Shown one piece after another: positions 1 through 5,147 of a stretch of DNA of 5,147 bases. This DNA is from Fidelibacterota bacterium (lineage in GTDB: Bacteria; Pseudomonadota; Alphaproteobacteria; Rhodospirillales; Rhodospirillaceae), in contig CANJEU010000181.1 of NCBI GenBank assembly GCA_947473445.1, forward strand, positions 1-5,147, given 5' to 3'. A model generated the notes under the pieces. That model was not told the origin of the DNA and searched no databases. It was given only the letters and a program-made list of their open reading frames with translations. The translations under genes and the position numbers were made by a program. Within the stretch, counting starts at the first letter, position 1. Every line of letters starts with the position of its first letter.

Positions 1-1923
1 CCTCTGCCGCTCGAATATAACCTTCTGATGTTCAAGCCCGAACCTTGGAAGCCCGCCGACTCCCTCGTCTGGCAAAAGCTTATGGGACTCTCGCTCTCGG
101 GCAATTGGGACGATGAACTCACCAATGCGGCGTTGATTGCGAAGCTTGGGCCAGAAAAAGCTGCCGCGCTTTCACCCGCTGCGCGACCCGAAGATCCCGT
201 GACCATGGCGAGCCTCGCACCCCTCTTTCGCAATCTCCCCGTCAACGCGCTGCACGCCGCCATGACAACCGTCGTGCAGCCGACGCTGGCCTCGAACGTT
301 TGGGCCGTGGCAGGCGCTCGCACGCAAAGCGGGGCGCCCATCATCGCCAACGATCCTCACCTCGGGTTTCAAGCGCCGAGTATCTGGTATTTCGTCGGCC
401 TGAAGGCGCCGGGCCTTGAGATCTTTGGCGCGACCGTGCCGGGCGTCCCCGTGCACCTCATGGGTCACAACGAAAATATTGCATGGGGAATCACCACCAC
501 GCACAGCGACACCAGTGATCTTTTCATTGAAAAAATCAGCGCCGACGGCCGAACCTACGAAACGCCCGGCGGCCCCCGCGAATTCAGTGCACGCACCGAA
601 ACGATCAATGTGCGCTTCGGAAAACCGGTCGAGATCACCGTGCGCGAAAGCCGCCACGGACCGATCGTCAGCGATGTCTTGCGCCGCCCGCCCGGCATGA
701 ACGATTTGATTCCCGAACCATATGTGCTTGCCCTTTCCGCCGCGCTTTTTGCGCCGGAGGATAAATCCGGTGAGGGCGTCTACCACATGAACCATGCCAA
801 GGACGCGGCGGGATTCATCGAGGCCATTCGTCGATTTCACGCGCCCCATCAGAATATGATGTTCGCCGATCGCACCGGCGCCATGGGCTACTACGCTCCG
901 GGACGCGTACCCATGCGCAAAGCGGGCAACGGAATGGTGCCCGTGCCCGGTTGGGATGGGTCGCATGATTGGACAGGCTGGGTGCCGTTCGAGGAACTGC
1001 CGCGTGTCACCGACCCCGCCGCCGAAGTGATCATCAATGCGAACAACAAGATGGTCGGCGACTCCTATGCGCACTTGCTCGCCGCGCAATGGCCGGACTC
1101 CTTCCGCGCCATGCGCATCGCAGATGTGCTTTCAACCGAGAAAGTCGTCACCGTCGATGCCACCGCTGCGCTCCAGCTTGATATCGTCTCCGTGATGGCG
1201 CGCGAGATGCTTCCCTTGTTGGTTTCTAAAACGACCGCCGCCTCTCCGCGCGAACGCGAGCTCCTCGAACGTTTGAAAGCCTGGGATGGCGCAACCGACG
1301 CCGGCCGCCTTGAGCCCTTGATGTTCGCGGTGTGGATCGAACGTGTGAAGAGCAAGCTGCTCGCCGATGATCTCGGCGACATGATGCGCTCCTTCGGGGG
1401 TGTCCGTCCGGAACTGATCCGCACGATCCTGACTACAGACCAGGCCTGGTGCGATGATTCTGCGACAACGGGCGGCGAAACGTGCGAAGCGCAAGTTTCG
1501 AACGCCTGGACGCAAACGGTCGAATGGCTCGCTGCGCAAGACTCGCCGATCGAAGCCCTCCGCTGGGGCGACTATCACCAGGCGACGCTCGGTCATCTCT
1601 TGTTCGAGAATTTTCCGGTCATCCGCGAACTCGGAATGCTGCGCCTGCCCACAAGCGGCGACGGATTCACGGTCAACCGCGGCAGCTTTTCCGCCTCGAC
1701 GTCTGCCCGGCCATTCCGTCACTTCCACGGCGCGAGTTTAAGGGCCATCTACGACCTGAACGATCTTGCCCAATCACGCTTCGCCCTGGCCGGCGGCCAA
1801 TCGGGCCACCTTTTGTCTGAAAACTATGGCTCTTTGCTCGAGCCCTGGGGCAAGGGGGAGTATTTCACCGCCCCAGCCGGAGCGGCCGGCGTCCAGCGGA
1901 TGACCCTTCAGCCCGCCCCGTAA
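1..1923 (+). CDS. Penicillin acylase family protein (Ntn hydrolase), 5'-truncated by window edge
   Basis: Reading is open from base 1 (PLPLEYNLLMFKPEPW...), so the ATG at 28 is internal and the true start lies upstream. The 640 visible residues end at TAA 1921-1923. The family is made as a precursor that cuts itself into alpha and beta chains, and the new N-terminal Ser of the beta chain is the nucleophile hydrolysing amides. Here that Ser is codon 292-294 in SNVWAV, leaving a 543-residue beta chain, normal for the family. Beta His23 lies in NDPHL (358-360), as in cephalosporin/AHL-type acylases, where penicillin G acylase has Gln. HNENIAWGIT follows, then Asp73 and Asp76, which match calcium-ligand positions of penicillin G acylase. 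The oxyanion Asn is expected in NANNK (1042-1047). The C-terminal GQSGH...Y...PWGKGEY signature is present. Family members are usually periplasmic, but the signal peptide region is outside the window. The missing part is probably 130-200 residues. The substrate cannot be told from sequence; the family assignment is secure. Confidence 0.95.
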   Translation, partial: PLPLEYNLLMFKPEPWKPADSLVWQKLMGLSLSGNWDDELTNAALIAKLGPEKAAALSPAARPEDPVTMASLAPLFRNLPVNALHAAMTTVVQPTLASNVWAVAGARTQSGAPIIANDPHLGFQAPSIWYFVGLKAPGLEIFGATVPGVPVHLMGHNENIAWGITTTHSDTSDLFIEKISADGRTYETPGGPREFSARTETINVRFGKPVEITVRESRHGPIVSDVLRRPPGMNDLIPEPYVLALSAALFAPEDKSGEGVYHMNHAKDAAGFIEAIRRFHAPHQNMMFADRTGAMGYYAPGRVPMRKAGNGMVPVPGWDGSHDWTGWVPFEELPRVTDPAAEVIINANNKMVGDSYAHLLAAQWPDSFRAMRIADVLSTEKVVTVDATAALQLDIVSVMAREMLPLLVSKTTAASPRERELLERLKAWDGATDAGRLEPLMFAVWIERVKSKLLADDLGDMMRSFGGVRPELIRTILTTDQAWCDDSATTGGETCEAQVSNAWTQTVEWLAAQDSPIEALRWGDYHQATLGHLLFENFPVIRELGMLRLPTSGDGFTVNRGSFSASTSARPFRHFHGASLRAIYDLNDLAQSRFALAGGQSGHLLSENYGSLLEPWGKGEYFTAPAGAAGVQRMTLQPAP

Positions 1924-2065
1924 CAGCTACGATTTAGGGCAATAGCGCTGTCCGCTGCGCCTTGTAGGCACTTGCGGGACCATCTAAATTGTCCGTTAAG
2001 GTTTGGGGCGTGAAATAGCCTGTCTCATTCGATGTGAGCGGCTTTGGATTTAAGCGAGTTGGGGA

Positions 2066-3088
2066 ATGGCTGAACGGCCAGATTTTGGCGGCGGCGCCGG
2101 CGACAAGGGCGGCGCCCCGATCATCATCAAGCGGATCAAGAAAGCTGGGCACGGCCACCATGGTGGCGCGTGGAAGGTTGCCTATGCCGACTTCGTGACC
2201 GCGATGATGGCCTTCTTCCTTCTGCTGTGGCTGCTCAACGCCGTCACTGAGCAACAGCTCAACGGCGTCGCCGACTATTTTACACCCATCGCCGCCTCGA
2301 CCCGTGAAAGCGGCGCCGGCGGGATGCTTGGTGGTCAGACCATCGGCGAAGGCGCCTCACAGAGCCAGACCGGCTCGACCGCTGCCGTCGTACTGCCGCC
2401 GCCGTCGATCGGCTCCGGCGGCTCGGATTTGACCGATCCTGCTGAGGACGCACGCGTTGACGAAGAGGCTATTAAGGCCGCGCAGGAAGCAAAAGAGCAG
2501 AAAGAATTCGAGCAGGTTCAGGCCCAGTTGAAGCAAACCATCAGCGGCGTACCCGATCTTGCCCCCCTCGCCGCGAGCCTATTGGTCGATAACACGCCCG
2601 AAGGCGTGCGCATCCAGATTATGGACCAGGACAAGATCGACATGTTCCGGCCGGGCAGTGCCGAGATGTTCCCGCGCAGCAAGGAACTCCTCGTGCAAGT
2701 CGCTCAGGTCATCAAGAAGATGCCCAACAAGGTCAGCATCACTGGCCATACCGATCCGTCGACCGCAGTCGATCCATCCGGATACACTAACTGGGAACTC
2801 TCGTCGGACCGCGCCTTGGCCACGCGCCGCGTGCTTCTCGAGGGCGGCCTCGACGATCGCCAGCTCGGTAAGGTGGTCGGCGTCGCCGATCGTGAACCCA
2901 TCGACCGCGGGCAGATTCGTTCTCCGCGAAATCGCCGCGTCTCGATCGTGCTATTGCGTGCGGATGACGTCAAAGGCGACACATTCGACCGGCTTCCGAA
3001 CTTCCTGGAGAAAACCTCTGCCCCGCCGCCGCTCGACGCCTCGACCGGCGAGACGCTAGCGCCTGCCGCGCCCGCGGCCCCACCGTAA
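2066..3088 (+). CDS. motB: Flagellar motor stator protein MotB
   Basis: This is a complete 340-aa MotB. MotB pairs with MotA as the proton-driven stator and anchors it to peptidoglycan. A cytoplasmic basic N-terminus (KRIKKAGHGHHGGAWK, about 22-37) precedes a single membrane helix (about 38-60) with the MotB signature YADFVTAMMAFF. Asp42 (codon 2189-2191) corresponds to the proton-carrying Asp32 of E. coli MotB. The plug region should fall at about 62-75. A Gly/Ser-rich linker (about 80-120) and a charged, probably helical stretch (about 127-158) lead to the OmpA-like peptidoglycan-binding domain (about 180-298), with GHTDP at 227-231, NWELSSDRA at 242-250 and NRRVSI at 289-294. A Pro/Ala-rich tail ends the protein. 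The start is fixed: an in-frame TAA at 2051-2053 lies four codons upstream with no other start between. The ribosome site is weak (GAG at 2056-2058). No motA or other flagellar gene adjoins it. PomB is the main alternative, but the YADFVTAMMAFF and NWELS matches favour MotB. Confidence 0.96.
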   Translation: MAERPDFGGGAGDKGGAPIIIKRIKKAGHGHHGGAWKVAYADFVTAMMAFFLLLWLLNAVTEQQLNGVADYFTPIAASTRESGAGGMLGGQTIGEGASQSQTGSTAAVVLPPPSIGSGGSDLTDPAEDARVDEEAIKAAQEAKEQKEFEQVQAQLKQTISGVPDLAPLAASLLVDNTPEGVRIQIMDQDKIDMFRPGSAEMFPRSKELLVQVAQVIKKMPNKVSITGHTDPSTAVDPSGYTNWELSSDRALATRRVLLEGGLDDRQLGKVVGVADREPIDRGQIRSPRNRRVSIVLLRADDVKGDTFDRLPNFLEKTSAPPPLDASTGETLAPAAPAAPP

Positions 3089-3150
3089 TCACCGCTCGGC
3101 GCGGATATCGTTGATTACTTTCGCGTTACCGCGCTTGCATGGAACGAGTT

Positions 3151-3172
3151 GGCCCTCCAAACTAGAGGGGCC
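3151..3172 (+). terminator. Imperfect hairpin between motB and bpt (possible terminator or leader structure)
   Basis: GGCCCTC (3151-3157) can pair with GAGGGGCC (3165-3172), giving seven G/C-rich pairs with one bulged G and a 7-nt loop. No T-run follows, so it does not meet the classic intrinsic-terminator pattern. It lies 63 bp after the motB stop and 30 bp before the bpt start. It could end motB transcripts, sit in the bpt leader, or be chance in GC-rich DNA. Confidence 0.3.
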
Positions 3173-3201
3173 CGTATTGGGTAGTTCGCGCGCACTGGGT
3201 C

Positions 3202-3930
3202 ATGGACCATTCACCTCTAAAACGGCCACAGTTCTTTTTCACCACGGCGCCTTTGCCGTGCCCCTACCTGCCTGACCGGCTTGAACGCAAACTGGTCACT
3301 GAGCTCTCCGGCCCCGGCGCTGAGAATCTCCACGAAGCTTTAGCGCGGTCCGGTTTCCGCCGCAGCCACTCCATCGCCTACGCGCCGGCTTGTCCTGGCT
3401 GTAAAGCCTGCGTGCCAGTGCGGGTGGTTGTGAAGGACTTCGAGCGCCGTCGCACGCTGTCCCGCCTTTGGCGGGAGAACGCCGATCTGATTGCAACGCG
3501 CGTGCCTGCGCGCGCGACGACCGAGCAATACGAACTCTTCGCGCGCTATCAGCAATCACGCCACGCCGGTAGCGACATGGCGCTCATGGGCTTTTACGAA
3601 TACAGCGCCATGATTGAAGACAGCCCTATCGACACGTTCATGGTCGAATTTCGCGACCGCGCCGGCGTGCTGACGGCGGTATGCCTCACCGACCGCACAT
3701 CCGATGGTCTCTCGGCCGTGTATAGCTTCTTTGAGTCGAACGGTTCGCGCGATGGCCTCGGCAACTATGTCGTGCTGTGGCTGATCGCCCAGGCCCGCAA
3801 ACTCGATCTGCCTTACGCCTACCTTGGCTACTGGATCACCAACAGCGCCAAAATGGCCTACAAAGCGCGGTTCCAACCCCTCGAATGCCTCGGCCCTAAC
3901 GGCTGGCAGCGCCTCTCGATTCCAAGCTGA
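3202..3930 (+). CDS. bpt: Aspartate/glutamate leucyltransferase (Bpt; arginyltransferase-like)
   Basis: This is a complete 242-aa protein, typical for bacterial Bpt/Ate. Bpt moves Leu from Leu-tRNA to N-terminal Asp or Glu of proteins, creating an N-degron read by ClpS and degraded by ClpAP in the cytoplasm. Family marks run in order: PCPYLP at 19-24, FRRSHSIAYAP at 52-62, a Cys cluster C64-x2-C67-x2-C70 followed by VPVRV, YQQSRHAG at 116-123, LSAVYSFFE at 170-178, LGNYVVLWLI at 186-195 and YLGYWI...KMAYKARFQPLE at 207-228. The GNAT-like acyltransferase fold of the C-terminal half is family knowledge. The ATG at 3202 is the only plausible start: an in-frame TAG lies at 3163-3165 with no ATG, GTG or TTG codon between. 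No strong Shine-Dalgarno is visible. Relatives are often labelled arginyltransferase (Ate); sequence alone does not settle Leu versus Arg. It runs in the direction of motB, 113 bp downstream, and converges on parC. Confidence 0.95.
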   Translation: MDHSPLKRPQFFFTTAPLPCPYLPDRLERKLVTELSGPGAENLHEALARSGFRRSHSIAYAPACPGCKACVPVRVVVKDFERRRTLSRLWRENADLIATRVPARATTEQYELFARYQQSRHAGSDMALMGFYEYSAMIEDSPIDTFMVEFRDRAGVLTAVCLTDRTSDGLSAVYSFFESNGSRDGLGNYVVLWLIAQARKLDLPYAYLGYWITNSAKMAYKARFQPLECLGPNGWQRLSIPS

Positions 3931-3932
3931 TG

Positions 3933-3951
3933 GCGTGTCCCGCATACACGC
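3933..3951 (+). terminator. Short hairpin immediately after the bpt stop codon
   Basis: GCGTGT (3933-3938) pairs perfectly with ACACGC (3946-3951) across a 7-nt loop, starting 2 nt after the bpt TGA (3928-3930). The placement suits a transcript 3' end, but the stem is only 6 bp and no T-run follows. The right arm overlaps the first copy of the 100-bp-spaced direct repeat, so it may reflect that element instead. Confidence 0.3.
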
Positions 3952-4062
3952 GTAGCGAATTCGTCAGCTGGATCCATGGTCGCCCGCGTGCCCCTCGCGA
4001 ACTGCACGATCTTTAGGCTGGCTTCCTGAGCATCGATGCCGGCACACACGCGGACCGAATTC
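3942..4062. repeat. Imperfect 21-bp direct repeat, two copies exactly 100 bp apart
   Basis: Copy 1 (3942-3962) and copy 2 (4042-4062) share the pattern GCA-y-ACACGCG-k-A-s-CGAATTC, matching at 18 of 21 positions by eye. Similarity fades quickly on both sides, so this is not a clear 100-bp tandem duplication. Both copies lie in the noncoding space between convergent bpt and parC. They could be remnants of a dispersed intergenic repeat family, paired protein-binding sites, or chance. No third copy was seen in the window. Confidence 0.5.
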
Positions 4063-4114
4063 CGGCGCCCATTTAGACAACGTGTGGGCGAGATGGTCCT
4101 GCCCCCGGCATTCC

Positions 4115-4135
4115 CGCTAACGGTCGCCGTTAGCG
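4115..4135 (-). terminator. Perfect 9-bp inverted repeat abutting the parC stop codon
   Basis: CGCTAACGG (4115-4123) and CCGTTAGCG (4127-4135) are exact reverse complements separated by a 3-nt loop. On the minus strand the stem begins directly after the parC TGA (4138-4136). The position fits a terminator or a 3'-end-stabilising hairpin for parC mRNA. No T-run follows on either strand, so intrinsic termination is not assured. Because it is symmetric, it could also act on transcripts arriving from bpt. Confidence 0.5.
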
Positions 4136-5147
4136 TCAACCGCTAAACGGACGGTCGTCGCGCGAGAAGCCCTTCGGCGGCAGGCGGCCGGCCTGTGCGC
4201 GCTCGCCCCTCCAGTCCTTGAGGTCGGTCTCCACGCGTTCGCGATCGCCCGATTTCCACGAAAGGCCTTCCTTGTAGGTGAAGACTTTCGCATCGGCGCA
4301 GCCGCCATCCTTGTACTTCTGCAGGATGACACCTCGCCCGCGCGCCATTTCCGGCACCTCGCTCAGCGGGAAGATCAGCAGCTTGCGATTATCGCCTATG
4401 ATCGCAACGGAATCGGCCGGCTTACGGATAAGTTCGCCGCCGCCGGAAGATGTCCCCGGGATCAACGCGCAGACACGCGCTTTTTCACCGTCCGCCAGGT
4501 TCAGCGTCTGCTTGCCATTCTTCGTCTGCGCGAAGACCTGCTCGGCCGGGACGATGAAGCCGCGCCCTTCGGACGATACGATCAGGAACTTTTCCTCGCG
4601 CGCGTAAACGCGTATCGCGATGATCTCGGCATCATTGGGCAAATCGATCATCAAGCGGATCGGCTCGCCGAAACCGCGGCCCTGCGGCAAGCGGTCGACC
4701 GCGATCGTATAGAAGCGGCCGTCGGATCCGAACAAGAGGATCTTGTCAGTGGACTGTGCCTTGACCGCAACTTGGAACGCATCGCCTTCCTTGAACTTCT
4801 GGTCGCCGCCGCCGCTCACGACATCATCGCGATGTCCCTTCATGGCGCGGATCCAACCCTTCGCCGAAAGAACGACCGTCGCCGGTTCTTTCTCGACAAG
4901 GGATTCCAGCGGAATGACGATCGCGCTGGGCGCGTCGGTCAATGTGGTGCGGCGCTTACCGAGCGGCGTGCTTTGGCCGAATTGCTTTTTGGCCTCTTTG
5001 ACCTGCCAAGCAATGGTCTGCCATTGCTTGCTCTCGTCGGCGAGCAAGGCGCGGATTTCCTTGAGTTCGTCCGATAGCGTTTTGTGCTCAGACCGTATCT
5101 CGAATTCCTCGAGCTTGCGCAGCGAGCGCAAACGCATGTTGAGGATC
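4136..5147 (-). CDS. parC: DNA topoisomerase IV subunit A (ParC), C-terminal part, 5'-truncated by window edge
   Basis: The minus-strand frame is open through the right edge (ILNMRLRSLRKLEEFEI...), so the ATG at 5137-5135 is internal and the start lies beyond 5147. About 336 residues are visible, roughly the last 45% of a usual alphaproteobacterial ParC. ParC with ParE forms topoisomerase IV, which decatenates replicated chromosomes. Counting from Met 5137, residues 1-20 (RLRSLRKLEEFEI) are the end of the breakage-reunion core, and 21-60 are a charged helical stretch ending the core. Beta-pinwheel blades follow: VVLSAKGWIRAMKG (88-101), ILLFGSDGRFYTI (133-145), FLIVSSEGRGFIV (184-196) and VAIIGDNRKLLIF (244-256), then GRGVILQKYKDGG (267-279). 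The catalytic Tyr lies outside the window. GyrA is the alternative, but there is no canonical GyrA box (QRRGGKG) and the GRGVILQKYKDGG ending is ParC-like. Residues after 300 form a charged, probably disordered tail. The stop is TGA at 4138-4136. Confidence 0.95.
   Translation of the reverse strand, partial: ILNMRLRSLRKLEEFEIRSEHKTLSDELKEIRALLADESKQWQTIAWQVKEAKKQFGQSTPLGKRRTTLTDAPSAIVIPLESLVEKEPATVVLSAKGWIRAMKGHRDDVVSGGGDQKFKEGDAFQVAVKAQSTDKILLFGSDGRFYTIAVDRLPQGRGFGEPIRLMIDLPNDAEIIAIRVYAREEKFLIVSSEGRGFIVPAEQVFAQTKNGKQTLNLADGEKARVCALIPGTSSGGGELIRKPADSVAIIGDNRKLLIFPLSEVPEMARGRGVILQKYKDGGCADAKVFTYKEGLSWKSGDRERVETDLKDWRGERAQAGRLPPKGFSRDDRPFSG

Noticed and set aside
172..1089. Long minus-strand reading frame of 305 codons antisense to the acylase gene
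   Set aside because: It mirrors the GC-biased codon pattern of the opposite strand, contains no recognisable domain, and lies wholly inside a gene with clear catalytic motifs.
1132..1728. Second minus-strand frame antisense to the acylase gene (198 codons)
   Set aside because: Its translation has no domain signature and it overlaps well-conserved acylase coding sequence. It is a shadow frame.
1989..2016. Possible sigma-70-like promoter before motB: TTGTCC, 16-bp gap, TGAAAT
   Set aside because: Each hexamer matches the consensus at only four of six positions, which is weak evidence in one sequence. Position before motB is sensible, but I cannot support it as a feature.
2004..2021. Possible sigma-54 -24/-12 site before motB (GG-N10-GC)
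   Set aside because: Only the GG and GC dinucleotides fit; the flanking TGGCAC and TTGC consensus bases are mostly absent.
3858..4139. Minus-strand frame of 93 codons spanning the bpt-parC gap
   Set aside because: It overlaps the 3' end of bpt and contains the intergenic repeats and hairpins. The translation is rich in Arg and Thr with no recognisable domain, so I see no support for a gene.
4772..5077. Plus-strand frame of 101 codons opposite parC
   Set aside because: It lies entirely antisense to conserved ParC coding sequence and shows no domain. It is a shadow frame.

Overview
This 5.1-kb window looks like ordinary chromosomal DNA from a GC-rich alphaproteobacterium. The basis is codon usage strongly biased to G/C at third positions, an alphaproteobacterial-type MotB standing apart from other flagellar genes, and a Bpt/Ate-type aminoacyl-transferase close to parC. 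The genus cannot be read from the sequence. I saw no insertion sequence, phage gene, CRISPR array, tRNA or rRNA.

Layout, left to right. Bases 1-1923 (+) hold the C-terminal three quarters of a penicillin-acylase-family N-terminal nucleophile hydrolase whose 5' end lies left of the window. A 142-bp spacer follows. Bases 2066-3088 (+) encode a complete flagellar stator protein MotB of 340 aa. A 113-bp spacer with one imperfect hairpin follows. Bases 3202-3930 (+) encode a complete aspartate/glutamate leucyltransferase (Bpt, often annotated as arginyltransferase Ate) of 242 aa. A 205-bp convergent intergenic region (3931-4135) contains a small hairpin next to the bpt stop, an imperfect 21-bp direct repeat with a period of exactly 100 bp, and a perfect 9-bp inverted repeat abutting the next stop codon. 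Bases 4136-5147 (-) hold the C-terminal part of topoisomerase IV subunit A (ParC), whose 5' end lies right of the window.

The four genes do not form one obvious pathway. They cover hydrolysis of an amide in the periplasm (acylase), flagellar torque (MotB), N-degron protein turnover (Bpt feeding ClpS/ClpAP) and chromosome decatenation (ParC). The three plus-strand genes are separated by more than 100 bp each, so tight translational coupling is not indicated. No previously undescribed system is evident. The points most worth a second look are the structured convergent intergenic region, the MotB without a MotA partner, and the unresolved substrate specificity of the acylase and the transferase.
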